Part shown: positions 15,498-23,261 of the stretch, piece by piece
Position numbering within the stretch: the stretch's first letter is position 1
How the letters are laid out: every line of letters begins with the position of its first letter
DNA from: Eubacterium sp.
Lineage (GTDB): Bacteria; Bacillota; Clostridia; Oscillospirales; Acutalibacteraceae
Assembly: GCA_017446095.1 (NCBI GenBank)
Contig: JAFSRN010000022.1
Location: forward strand, 1-64,000
DNA: 64,000 nucleotides
Reading direction: 5' to 3'
Program-made: the position numbers and the translations under genes
The notes under the pieces: generated by a model
Seen by the model: only the letters and a program-made list of their open reading frames with translations
The model's database searches: none
Told to the model about the DNA's origin: nothing

Positions 15498-16149
15498 ATG
15501 TTGCCAATAATTCTCTTAATTTTTGCAGTACAGCGCGTTCCTTGCGCGATACCTGCACCTGCGAAATGCCAAGTAATTTTGCTGTATCCGTCTGTGTTTT
15601 GCCCTCAAAAAATCGCGATTTAATCAATGTTTGCTCGGATTTATCGAGTTTGAACATAGCCTCGCTGATACTTATACTGTCAAACATTCTATCCGTGTCA
15701 TCAACAGGAATATCCGCTTCCTCACTCATATCGTCGTAAATCACGCTGAGCGACTTAACCGGCGCCATAACCTCAAGCACTTCGTTCATTTCTCCTGTTT
15801 CCATATTGCAGATTTCGCACAGCTCACCGACAGTAGGTTCCCTGAAGTGCTTTAATTCAAACTCGTTTTGCTTTGTTTTAACAAATATGGCTTTTTCCTT
15901 GAGCGAGCGGGACACTTTGATACTACCGCCGTCGCGGAAAAGCCGCTTGATTTCCCCCATAATCACAGGCACGGCATATGTGGAAAACGCAAAACCCCTG
16001 CTCTCGTCAAAATTATCCACAGCTTTAACAAGCCCCAAGCACCCTGCCTGAAACAGGTCGTCGTACTCAACGCCGCGCCCTTTAAAACGTTTGGCGATTG
16101 AGTGAACAAGCGCGATGTTTTCAACTATGTAATCTTCCCTGTTTACCAC
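15496..16149 (-). CDS. sigF: RNA polymerase sporulation sigma factor SigF
   Basis: Forespore-specific sigma factor, 217 residues, of the SigB/F/G group. Region 2 (YDDLFQAGCLGLVKAVDNFD, FAFSTYAVPVIMGEI) is at about 30-75, region 3 is in the middle, and the region 4 HTH (AKLLGISQVQVSRKE) is at about 185-200. It is third in the operon spoIIAA-spoIIAB-sigF and overlaps spoIIAB by 7 bases, which settles SigF rather than SigG. It directs early forespore transcription after release from SpoIIAB. Its stop codon lies in the bidirectional terminator. Confidence 0.95.
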   Translation of the reverse strand: MVNREDYIVENIALVHSIAKRFKGRGVEYDDLFQAGCLGLVKAVDNFDESRGFAFSTYAVPVIMGEIKRLFRDGGSIKVSRSLKEKAIFVKTKQNEFELKHFREPTVGELCEICNMETGEMNEVLEVMAPVKSLSVIYDDMSEEADIPVDDTDRMFDSISISEAMFKLDKSEQTLIKSRFFEGKTQTDTAKLLGISQVQVSRKERAVLQKLRELLAT

Positions 16150-16580
16150 TTTGATTTACCGTAAATCCTTTTTGTGAGCGTTACGGTTGTGCCGCGCCCG
16201 ACGTGTGAAGTTACGCCGACTCTGTCGCAAAACGACTGCATAACGGTGAAGCCGAGACCGGCTCTGTCGCCGCCTAAAGTTGTATAAAGCGGTTGCATAG
16301 CGGAAGGAACATTCTCTATTCCTACGCCCATATCGCGTATTTTAATTTTTATCGTGCTGTTTTCCGTAATCTGTGCTGTTATATAAATTTTGCCCTCGCG
16401 TTCCATATATCCGTGCACGATAGAGTTGGTTACAGCCTCGCTTACTGCTGTTTTTAAGTCGGACAGCTCCTCAATAGTCGGGTCAAGTTGGGAAGCAAAG
16501 GCGGATACAACAGTCCTGCAAAATCCCTCGTTCACGCTTTTTGACGATACTGTGAGTTTAAACTCATTTATAATATTCAT
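16143..16580 (-). CDS. spoIIAB: Anti-sigma F factor / serine kinase SpoIIAB
   Basis: 145-residue GHKL-fold kinase that holds SigF inactive with ATP, and phosphorylates SpoIIAA. The Bergerat boxes are visible: N-box EAVTNSIVHGY (about 46-56), G1 DMGVGI (about 82-87), and G2 RAGLGFTVM (about 107-115). It sits 11 bases after spoIIAA and overlaps sigF. The length is as in Bacillus (146). Confidence 0.96.
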   Translation of the reverse strand: MNIINEFKLTVSSKSVNEGFCRTVVSAFASQLDPTIEELSDLKTAVSEAVTNSIVHGYMEREGKIYITAQITENSTIKIKIRDMGVGIENVPSAMQPLYTTLGGDRAGLGFTVMQSFCDRVGVTSHVGRGTTVTLTKRIYGKSKW

Positions 16581-16591
16581 TTATATTCCCC

Positions 16592-16906
16592 CTACTGTTT
16601 TTCTTTTAAGATTACAATGCTTGAAAGTCCGCTGATTTCCATCAGCTTTTTAGTCTGCTCTGTGATTCCGCGTACCTCAACGCTGCCTTTAAAGCTCTGC
16701 ATAAGGCGGTACCTGCCCATAATCAGACCTATACCCGAGGAATCCATAAAACTCACATTTTTAAAATCAAGTATCAGATGTTTGGGCTTTTTAAAACTGA
16801 CTACATTATCAATCTTTTCGCGTACAACTGCGGCTGAGTGGTGGTCGATTTCGCCTATAAGATATGCAACCATAAGGTCGCCGCTCGATTCAATGGTAAC
16901 GTTCAC
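16592..16906 (-). CDS. spoIIAA: Anti-anti-sigma factor SpoIIAA
   Basis: STAS-domain protein that, when unphosphorylated, pulls SpoIIAB off SigF. The phosphorylatable serine is in FMDSSGIGLIMGR. I start it at GTG 16906 (NVTIESSG...), which has GGAGAG seven bases upstream and gives about 104 residues. The longest reading frame starts at 16933 but would put the ribosome site inside the gene. It is first in the spoIIA operon. The folC terminator hairpin ends directly before the ribosome site (see 16921-16960), so either the promoter is within it or the hairpin is in the leader. Confidence 0.92.
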   Translation of the reverse strand: MNVTIESSGDLMVAYLIGEIDHHSAAVVREKIDNVVSFKKPKHLILDFKNVSFMDSSGIGLIMGRYRLMQSFKGSVEVRGITEQTKKLMEISGLSSIVILKEKQ

Positions 16907-16920
16907 ATAGCATCTCTCCA

Positions 16921-16960
16921 AAAAAATAATCAATCTGCTACTGTTATAACAGATTGATTA
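16921..16960 (-). terminator. Terminator of folC, abutting spoIIAA ribosome site
   Basis: Perfect 11-bp stem (16960-16950 with 16937-16927), 12-base loop, then TTTTTT (16926-16921) on the minus strand. The GGAGAG of spoIIAA follows directly. It may double as a leader element of the spoIIA operon. Confidence 0.8.
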
Positions 16961-16987
16961 CATATAATTTGCCGAAATATAAGATTT

Positions 16988-18049
16988 TTAAATTAAATTA
17001 TAAATTTCACGAATAAGATAAAACGAACCGCATATTAATGTAGGTTTGCAGGTTAGTGCATCTTCGGGATTGTCGCAAACAACTACATTGTTGCAATACT
17101 TCTTTGCAAGTTTACACAATTCATTTGCGCTGATTGCACGAGGATTGCTGACGTTAGTAGCAATTATTTTTTTGCACTTCGGCGCGATAACGGAAAGATA
17201 ACCGTCAACATCCTTGTCCTTCATCATACCGATTAGCGCAGTGTCACCGTTAACAAGAGGCTCAAGCGCTTTTGCAGCGGCAAGGTTGTGTCCGCCGTCA
17301 AGCAGCACGCCATTTTTATATTCCTGCCGCGCAGAAAGGCGTACAAGCGAGTTTACTGCATTTACATCAAGTTCCTTAAGAACGGCATTAACAAGGCTCA
17401 AATTATCGTTTAAACCGCCTGTAACAAGGCGTTTGCACCTGTCTTTGAAGATATGTGCAAGTTCATCGTTATACAATACACAAGTTCCGTTTTTGCGAAG
17501 GATACCCGACTTTTCCGCGGCAATATCTTCAATCATGCTGCCGAGAAAATCGGTGTGGTCAAGCGATATCGATGTTATAACAGACAAGTTTTCCGCTTCA
17601 ACATTTGTAGCGTCGCCCTTGCCGCCCATGCCGCATTCAACAACAGCATAATCAACGTTCTGCTGTGCAAAGTAAAGATACATAAGAGCAGTCAGGCACT
17701 CAAACTCCGTGCAGTCAGTGTCCATATCCTGCAACACTTTAGTTAATTTAACAAAATCCGATTTACCGATAAACTCACCGTTAATCTGAATCTGCTCGCG
17801 GTAATCGACTACCCAAGGTGAAGTAAACAGCCCGACTTTATATCCGCTGTCCTGCAACGCTTTTGCAATAGTTGCGGCTACTGTGCCCTTGCCGTTAGTA
17901 CCTGCAATGTGTATGATTTTGTACTTATTCTGCGGATTGTCAAGCGCGTCAAGGCACTTTATAATACGCTCAAGCCCCGGCTTAATGCCGAGGCTTTGCT
18001 TGTTAATAAGGTATTCAATTGCATCATCGTAAGTAACGATTTGTGCCAT
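16988..18049 (-). CDS. folC: Folylpolyglutamate synthase / dihydrofolate synthase (short form)
   Basis: Mur-ligase-family enzyme that adds glutamate to (dihydro)folate/dihydropteroate. The P-loop GTNGKGTVAA (about 50-59) and FTSPWVVDYREQI are classic FolC. The middle EcGMGGKGDATNV carries metal and ligand residues, and LLDGGHNLAAAKAL the C-terminal domain. At 353 residues it is roughly 70 shorter than usual, the loss falling between the central ATPase domain and the C-terminal domain. The start codon overlaps the valS stop by 1 base, so the genes are coupled. Confidence 0.9.
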   Translation of the reverse strand: MAQIVTYDDAIEYLINKQSLGIKPGLERIIKCLDALDNPQNKYKIIHIAGTNGKGTVAATIAKALQDSGYKVGLFTSPWVVDYREQIQINGEFIGKSDFVKLTKVLQDMDTDCTEFECLTALMYLYFAQQNVDYAVVECGMGGKGDATNVEAENLSVITSISLDHTDFLGSMIEDIAAEKSGILRKNGTCVLYNDELAHIFKDRCKRLVTGGLNDNLSLVNAVLKELDVNAVNSLVRLSARQEYKNGVLLDGGHNLAAAKALEPLVNGDTALIGMMKDKDVDGYLSVIAPKCKKIIATNVSNPRAISANELCKLAKKYCNNVVVCDNPEDALTCKPTLICGSFYLIREIYNLI

Positions 18050-20676
18050 TAACCGATTTCCTCAATTGATTTTTTTATCATTGCAATCTTTTCTTCAAGC
18101 TTTGCAGCGTCGTCCTTGTTCTGCTGAACAACCTTTTCAGGCGCTTTGTTTACAAAGCCCGGGTTAGAGAGCTTTTTGTTGATAAACGCAAGCTTATCCT
18201 CCGCCTGTGCGAGCTCTTTTTCAAGGCGCTTTTTCTCCGCCTCAAAGTCAACAAGGTCGCCGAGCGGAATATAAATCTTCGCATCGTCAGTAATGATAGT
18301 AACAACATTGCCGAGGTCGCCGAATGAACTGTCAACAGTAACCTCATTAGCGTATGCAAGGCGTTTGATAAAGTCTGTGCCGAAGGTAAATGTGTCGGTC
18401 TGCTCGGTTTCAACGTATACAGCAGACTTCTTGCTCGGCGGAATGTTCATCTCTGCACGGCGGTTTCTGATAGCGCGGATTGCAGACATAATCTTTTCCA
18501 TTTCGCTCTCTTCCGCCTTAAAGGAAAGCGCGTCGTCAAACTTGCACCAGTCGGAAATCATAATTGATTCGCAGTCGTGCGGAATTGCCTGATAGATTTC
18601 CTCGGTGATAAACGGCATAAACGGGTGTAGCAGCTTAAGGATGTTTGTAAGTACAAATACAAGCACTGCTTTAACGTTTTCTTTTGCCGTTTCGTCATCG
18701 CCCTGCAGGCGGATTTTTGCAATTTCAATGTACCAGTCACAGAAAACATCCCAGATGAAGTCGTAGAGTTTCTGTACTGCGATACCGAGTTCATACTTAT
18801 CAAGGTTATCCGTAACTTCAGCAGCAAGCGAGTTAACCTTCGAGAGAATCCACTTGTCCTCAATAAGAAGTTCGCTCGGCAGTCCCTTATACTCATAGCC
18901 TTCGCCGAGGTACATAAGCACAAATCTTGCAGCATTCCAAAGCTTATTTGCAAAGTTACGCGAAGCCTTAACCCTGTCGTCCGAAAAACGCATATCGTTG
19001 CCGGGTGAATTACCGGTAGCAAGCGTAAAGCGAAGCGCGTCTGCACCGTATTCGTCAATAACCTCAAGCGGGTCAATACCGTTGCCGAGGGACTTACTCA
19101 TCTTTCTGCCCTGCGCGTCGCGCACAAGACCGTGAATAAGAACTGTGTCAAACGGCACCTGACCTGTCTGCTCAAGGCCGGAGAACATCATCCTCATAAC
19201 CCAGAACGGAATAATGTCGTAGCCCGTTACAAGCGTATTTGTCGGGTAATATTTCTTGTAGTCCTCTGTTTCGTCAGGCCAACCCATGGTTGAGAATGGC
19301 CAGAGCGCAGATGAGAACCAAGTGTCAAGCGTATCGGGATCCTGATGGATATGCTCGCTGCCGCAATGCGCGCACTTTGTGGGCTCTTCCCTGCTTACAG
19401 TGATTTCGCCGCAGTCGTCGCAGTACCACGCAGGAATACGATGTCCCCACCACAGCTGACGGGAAATACACCAGTCGCGGATATTTTCAAGCCAGTGGAA
19501 ATACGTTTTTTCATATCTTTTAGGTACAAACTTTGTGTCGTCGTTCTTTACGGCGTCGATAGCAGGACCTGCAAGCGGCTTCATCTTAACGAACCACTGC
19601 TTGGAAACCTTTGGTTCAATAGTTGTGCCGCAGCGGTAGCAGGTGCCAACGTTGTGAGAATAATCCTCAATTTCAAGCAGCGCACCCTCTGCTTCAAGAT
19701 CCTCAACAATTGCCTTGCGGCACTCATATCTGTCCATACCGCTGTACCTGCCCCAGCCGTCCTTGATGTGTGCGTCATCAGTCATAACGTCTATAACTTC
19801 AAGGTTATGACGCAGACCTACTTCAAAGTCGTTGGGGTCGTGCGCAGGCGTGATTTTAACAACGCCGGTACCGAATTCGATATCAACGTAATCGTCTGCA
19901 ATAACGGGAATCTGGCGGTGTACAATCGGCAGATCAAGCATCTTGCCGATGTAGTCCTTATATCTCTCGTCGTTAGGGTTAACTGCAACTGCGGTATCAC
20001 CAAGCATAGTTTCCGGACGTGTGGTTGCAAGTTCAAGGTAACCCGAGCCGTCAACGAACGGGTACTTAAGATGCCAGAAGTGACCAGCCTGATCCTCATA
20101 CTCAACCTCTGCGTCGGAAATTGAGGTAAGGCAATGCGGGCACCAGTTTACAATGCGTTCACCGCGGTAAATCAAGCCTTTCTCGTAAAGGTTGTTAAAC
20201 ACCTCAACAACCGCCTTGTTGCAGCCGTCGTCAAGCGTAAAGCGCTCTCTGTCCCAGTCGCAGGATGAGCCCATCTTCTTTAACTGCTCAATGATTCTGC
20301 CGCCGTACTGGCGCTTCCATTCCCACGCGCGCTCAAGGAATTTTTCGCGTCCGATGTCCTCTTTTGAAATTCCTTCCTTGCGCATAGCCTCAACGATTTT
20401 AGCCTCGGTAGCGATAGACGCGTGGTCTGTACCGGGAAGCCAAAGCGTGTTATAGCCGTTCATACGGTGGAATCTGATAAGTATATCCTGCAGCGTGTTG
20501 TCAAGAGCGTGTCCCATATGAAGCTGACCCGTGATGTTCGGCGGCGGGATAACGATAGTATACGGTTCCTTTTCACTTTTAACATCAGCGTGAAAATATC
20601 CTTTTTCAATCCAGAACTGATAAGTCCTGTCCTCAAATGAAGTAGGATTATACTGTTTTTCAAGTTCCTTTGCCAT
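18049..20676 (-). CDS. valS: Valine-tRNA ligase
   Basis: Class I aminoacyl-tRNA synthetase that charges tRNA-Val; 875 residues as expected. HIGH appears as HMGH in [17 protein letters not shown] (about 45-61), and KMSKS in [11 protein letters not shown] (about 525-535). The editing CP1 domain is in between, the anticodon-binding domain follows, and a C-terminal coiled coil (about 805-870) begins [19 protein letters not shown]. It is controlled by a T-box leader (20700-20921) with its own terminator, so expression should rise when uncharged tRNA-Val builds up. folC is co-transcribed downstream. Confidence 0.98.
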   Translation of the reverse strand: MAKELEKQYNPTSFEDRTYQFWIEKGYFHADVKSEKEPYTIVIPPPNITGQLHMGHALDNTLQDILIRFHRMNGYNTLWLPGTDHASIATEAKIVEAMRKEGISKEDIGREKFLERAWEWKRQYGGRIIEQLKKMGSSCDWDRERFTLDDGCNKAVVEVFNNLYEKGLIYRGERIVNWCPHCLTSISDAEVEYEDQAGHFWHLKYPFVDGSGYLELATTRPETMLGDTAVAVNPNDERYKDYIGKMLDLPIVHRQIPVIADDYVDIEFGTGVVKITPAHDPNDFEVGLRHNLEVIDVMTDDAHIKDGWGRYSGMDRYECRKAIVEDLEAEGALLEIEDYSHNVGTCYRCGTTIEPKVSKQWFVKMKPLAGPAIDAVKNDDTKFVPKRYEKTYFHWLENIRDWCISRQLWWGHRIPAWYCDDCGEITVSREEPTKCAHCGSEHIHQDPDTLDTWFSSALWPFSTMGWPDETEDYKKYYPTNTLVTGYDIIPFWVMRMMFSGLEQTGQVPFDTVLIHGLVRDAQGRKMSKSLGNGIDPLEVIDEYGADALRFTLATGNSPGNDMRFSDDRVKASRNFANKLWNAARFVLMYLGEGYEYKGLPSELLIEDKWILSKVNSLAAEVTDNLDKYELGIAVQKLYDFIWDVFCDWYIEIAKIRLQGDDETAKENVKAVLVFVLTNILKLLHPFMPFITEEIYQAIPHDCESIMISDWCKFDDALSFKAEESEMEKIMSAIRAIRNRRAEMNIPPSKKSAVYVETEQTDTFTFGTDFIKRLAYANEVTVDSSFGDLGNVVTIITDDAKIYIPLGDLVDFEAEKKRLEKELAQAEDKLAFINKKLSNPGFVNKAPEKVVQQNKDDAAKLEEKIAMIKKSIEEIG

Positions 20677-20693
20677 AATAGTTCTCCTTTAAA

Positions 20694-20720
20694 AATAAAA
20701 ACCGCCTCACAATGAGGCGG
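20694..20720 (-). terminator. T-box intrinsic terminator of valS leader
   Basis: CCGCCTCA/TGAGGCGG stem with a 3-base loop, then TTTTTATTTTTA on the minus strand, directly before valS. It is the regulated terminator of the T-box. Confidence 0.93.
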
Positions 20721-20921
20721 AATAAATCCGTGGTACCACTCAAATTGCACTTACGTGCCACTCAAAGCCTTTAACGCAGGCGTACGAAACGGACTACTGC
20801 TACTTCACCCGTCTGGCTCATAAACTACCTTCACCCTGCAATTATGACGGCTTGCACCTTCCGCCGCCTCTCTGAAATAATTAACAGGATTACTCCTTTT
20901 AATCACAGCCGATAAATTATT
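20700..20921 (-). promoter_or_regulatory. T-box riboswitch, valS leader
   Basis: The conserved T-box bulge sequence AGTGGTACCACGG lies at 20740-20728 on the minus strand, and the terminator at 20720-20694 completes the switch. Stem I is closed by GGCT/AGCC (about 20910 and 20816) and has the distal-loop piece GGTGCAAGCC. The best specifier candidate is GTA (20828-20826) in AAGGTAGTTT on the 3' side of Stem I, i.e. a valine codon read by the tRNA-Val(TAC) encoded at 409-484. Motif, position and gene agree; the exact specifier is inferred. Confidence 0.93.
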
Positions 20922-20927
20922 GTAAAT

Positions 20928-20956
20928 ATAATAACAAATCGAAAATGATAAGTCAA
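20928..20956 (-). promoter_or_regulatory. Promoter of valS T-box transcript
   Basis: Minus strand: -35 TTGACT (20956-20951), 17-base spacer, -10 TATTAT (20933-20928), placing the start near 20921, just ahead of Stem I. Confidence 0.78.
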
Positions 20957-20982
20957 GAGTTGATTGCAACAATCGGCAAAAA

Positions 20983-21088
20983 GTAGGGGCGGATCTCTGC
21001 GCCGGCTCGCATATTTGTAGTAGTCGTTCACGAATGACCCGCATATCAAAGCAATACACAAAAAAGGCGATTCGTAAATCGCCCCTAC
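20983..21088. repeat. MITE-like intergenic repeat with GTAGGGGCG ends
   Basis: A 106-base element with 9-base terminal inverted repeats, GTAGGGGCG at the left and CGCCCCTAC at the right. An internal perfect hairpin GGCGATT-CGTA-AATCGCC (21066-21083) and a second imperfect hairpin (about 21022-21037) lie inside. It has no coding capacity. GTAGGGGCG-ended elements of this sort are, from memory, common between genes in gut Clostridia. It sits between the valS promoter and the repeat-protein gene. Confidence 0.6.
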
Positions 21089-21125
21089 ACAAAATAATTT
21101 TGGGAGAGCCTCCCCTGCAACATAC

Positions 21126-22760
21126 TCAAATAACTTTTATAACAAACGTTTTCTTAACTGTTTTTGCTTTATATGTCGCGTTGCCTGCAGCGGTGATTTT
21201 GACTGCCACTTTGTAAGTTCCGTTTTTCAAACCCTTCTTAACGGTGATTTTTCCGTTTTTAGCAACAGCAATTTTTTTACTGCCGCTTGCTTTCTTATAA
21301 GTCACCTTGCCTTTTGCGTTTTTGATTGATATGACATCCTTGCGCGCAAAAACAACATTCTTGTTCTTTATGGTTTTATACTTAATCTTTTTTGTTTTAC
21401 CCTTTGCGGTAAGCGGATTTGTCTTTTTAGCCAGTTTTGCAAGTTTGATTGTTTTAATTACTTTTCCGCAAACTGTACATTTGTATGTCTTTATGCCTGT
21501 CGAAGTATAAGTTGGCTTTTTGGTGACGGTGCCTTTGTCAGATTTATGACCAAGCGCGTTAACCGTCCTGTGTTCTCTTGCTAATTCGTATCCGCACGTT
21601 AAGCAATATTTAACGCTGTCATAAGAACCTCCGGCAGTACACGTAGGATTTATCACATTTTCGTCAAAAGTCACTGATGTACTATGCTCACAGGTAATTG
21701 ATTCAAACGGTATTGAATACTTTTTCGCGTACTGCTGCGCTGTTGAGTTTTCATAGCCTCTGATTTTTTTCGTGTTATAAAAAGTGTATTGGCTATCATA
21801 AATTTCACAATCAGGATTATAGATTGTGGCGCTGTCAAAAGCCGTGTAGTCAAATGCACTTCCTTCTATACATTCAACGTTATACGGTATAGTTATATCC
21901 GTAATTTTGCTGCACGCCAAAAATGAGTCTCGGCTAATACGTTTAACGCTAAACGGAATTACTGTTGCATTGCAACCGTAAAGCAACGTGTTTGTAGCCG
22001 TTTCAATAATTGCGTTGCAATCATTTCTGCTGTCATACACAGGGTTATCTTTATCAACAGTTATTGAAGAAACGCTGCTGCCCTTATCAAAATAGCCGCA
22101 CAAAAGAGCACCCTGACCTATTTCGGTAACGCTTGCAGGAATGTGTATTCCCGTAAGTGAACCGCAAAAGCCAAACGCGTGCGGACCTATGCTTGTTACA
22201 CCGTCGGGAATATTTATTGAAGTAAGATTTATGCATTCTGTAAACGCACTGTCGCCTATCTTTGTGACAGTATCGGGAATAACGGTGCTCTTGCATCCGA
22301 CAATAAGCTCGTTATCGGCAGTCTTAATAATCGCATTACAATTATCTCTGCTGTCATAAACCTTATTATACTTACTGACAATAATGCTTGAAAGATTATG
22401 ATCTACGCCTATTGCATAGTCGCCGATTTTTGTCACTGTAGAGGGAATCGTGATGCTCTCTAAATTTTCACAGAAACAGAAATTTCTCGCACCGATACCG
22501 GTAACGCCTTCTTTAACAATAATACTTTTAATTTCAGACTTATACGAAAGCGGACATTGCTTTGTGTACTCATAATCAGTCATATCGCCCGTGCCGCTGA
22601 TTGTGAGCGCGCCAGTAGATTCATCAAATGTGTAAGTTGTATTCTCGCCGCATTTACCGCTTGATTCAAGCGCGTATATAGTAAACGGCAGTGACATAAA
22701 AGTAGATATTATCAAAACTAATGATAATAAAACAGACAATATTTTTATATTTCTTTGCAT
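21126..22760 (-). CDS. BspA-like leucine-rich-repeat surface protein
   Basis: Exported 544-residue protein. A signal peptide (KILSVLLSLVLIISTF) is followed by a short beta domain (YTFDESTGALTISGTGDM), then LRR_5/BspA-type repeats at about 75-330 with the pattern ITIPSTVTKIGDYAI / INIPDGVTSIGPHAF / IHIPASVTEIGQGAL. Two nearly duplicated insert units contain VYDSRDNCNAIIKTA and VYDSRNDCNAIIETA. A Cys-rich zinc-like segment (CEHSTS, CLTCGYE, CTVCGK; about 360-430) leads to a strongly basic Lys-rich C-terminal domain (about 440-544) that may bind wall polymers. The ribosome site GGAGGA is clear. It is flanked by repeat elements on both sides, so probably accessory. Adhesion or binding is likely; the partner is unknown. 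Confidence 0.85.
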   Translation of the reverse strand: MQRNIKILSVLLSLVLIISTFMSLPFTIYALESSGKCGENTTYTFDESTGALTISGTGDMTDYEYTKQCPLSYKSEIKSIIVKEGVTGIGARNFCFCENLESITIPSTVTKIGDYAIGVDHNLSSIIVSKYNKVYDSRDNCNAIIKTADNELIVGCKSTVIPDTVTKIGDSAFTECINLTSINIPDGVTSIGPHAFGFCGSLTGIHIPASVTEIGQGALLCGYFDKGSSVSSITVDKDNPVYDSRNDCNAIIETATNTLLYGCNATVIPFSVKRISRDSFLACSKITDITIPYNVECIEGSAFDYTAFDSATIYNPDCEIYDSQYTFYNTKKIRGYENSTAQQYAKKYSIPFESITCEHSTSVTFDENVINPTCTAGGSYDSVKYCLTCGYELAREHRTVNALGHKSDKGTVTKKPTYTSTGIKTYKCTVCGKVIKTIKLAKLAKKTNPLTAKGKTKKIKYKTIKNKNVVFARKDVISIKNAKGKVTYKKASGSKKIAVAKNGKITVKKGLKNGTYKVAVKITAAGNATYKAKTVKKTFVIKVI

Positions 22761-22780
22761 TGTGCTCCTCCTCAGGATTT

Positions 22781-22834
22781 ACAATCCCTCCGCCTCGCCT
22801 GTGCTCGGCACCTCCCTTTACACAAGGGAGGCTT
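22781..22834. repeat. Short intergenic repeat with CCTCCCTT hairpin
   Basis: Upstream of the repeat-protein gene, the text ACAATCCCTCCGCCTCGCC...CCTCCCTTTACACAAGGGAGG has an 8-bp hairpin CCTCCCTT/AAGGGAGG (22811-22831) and the pyrimidine-rich look of a common small palindromic element of gut Clostridia (recognised from memory). A related GGGAG/CTCCC hairpin lies at 21103-21115 at the other end of the gene. Confidence 0.5.
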
Positions 22835-22921
22835 TATTATAATAAAAAAATATAGCTCAACTGTGTATTCACTTGTTAGTTTATTTGTCAGTTATATTTT
22901 ATCATCGATAAATGCTTTAGT

Positions 22922-22951
22922 CAAGAAAAATAGAGAGTCCGCAAACTCTCT
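22922..22951 (-). terminator. Terminator of the yicC-spoVM operon
   Basis: AGAGAGT/ACTCTCT stem with a 6-base loop, then ATTTTTCTTG on the minus strand, 9 bases after the spoVM stop codon. I read it as the end of the roughly 13-kb unit that begins at 36220. Confidence 0.85.
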
Positions 22952-22959
22952 AATCTGTA

Positions 22960-23049
22960 TTAGTCATTATATGTAATTTTCTTGATTTTAAACACTTTGC
23001 GAAGAATGGGCGCAAGAATTTTAGGACTTTTAATTAAAACGACTTTCAC
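22960..23049 (-). CDS. spoVM: SpoVM-like sporulation peptide
   Basis: A 29-residue peptide read from GTG 23049 with AGGGGTGA five bases upstream and a TAA stop. The sequence VKVVLIKSPKILAPILRK closely follows the Bacillus SpoVM plan (Lys-2, IKxPK, then an amphipathic helix ending in Arg/Lys). SpoVM sits on the positively curved outer forespore membrane and recruits SpoIVA for coat assembly. The position also fits: SpoVM is encoded next to thiN at the end of the same locus in Bacillus. The start lies 20 bases inside the end of the upstream membrane-protein gene. The peptide is so short that automated callers are likely to miss it. Confidence 0.88.
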   Translation of the reverse strand: MKVVLIKSPKILAPILRKVFKIKKITYND

Positions 23050-23218
23050 AACATTCACCCCTGCCTTTGCTCTTACAGCATATTAACCCAAGGATAATGA
23101 CTACAACGGCGAGGATTCGCGTTGTCCATACAGTCGGCAGGCAAAGTGCAACCGCACAGCCTGCGCCAAACGCAACATAAATAAGGTTTTTGTTGATTCT
23201 GTTCGGCTGATATTTCAT
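23030..23218 (-). CDS. Small two-helix membrane protein, function unknown
   Basis: 62-residue protein with two hydrophobic segments (LIYVAFGAGCAVALCLP and ILAVVVIILGLICC) and a basic Cys-containing tail. The ribosome site AAGGGGAGTGA is strong. It lies between thiN and spoVM and overlaps spoVM by 20 bases, so the two are probably translated together. Because SpoVM works at a membrane during engulfment, a role in sporulation is possible, but this is inference from position only. I do not recognise the family. Confidence 0.75.
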   Translation of the reverse strand: MKYQPNRINKNLIYVAFGAGCAVALCLPTVWTTRILAVVVIILGLICCKSKGRGECCESRFN

Positions 23219-23261
23219 AGTATCACTCCCCTTGTGTTAGTACATACTATGATTTTTCTGC

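Noticed and set aside
15496-16149. SigG instead of SigF
   Set aside because: The gene is third in the spoIIAA-spoIIAB operon, which fixes SigF; SigG is normally encoded elsewhere.
19345-20124. 259-codon plus-strand frame
   Set aside because: Antisense shadow of valS with no ribosome site; the composition mirrors valS codons.
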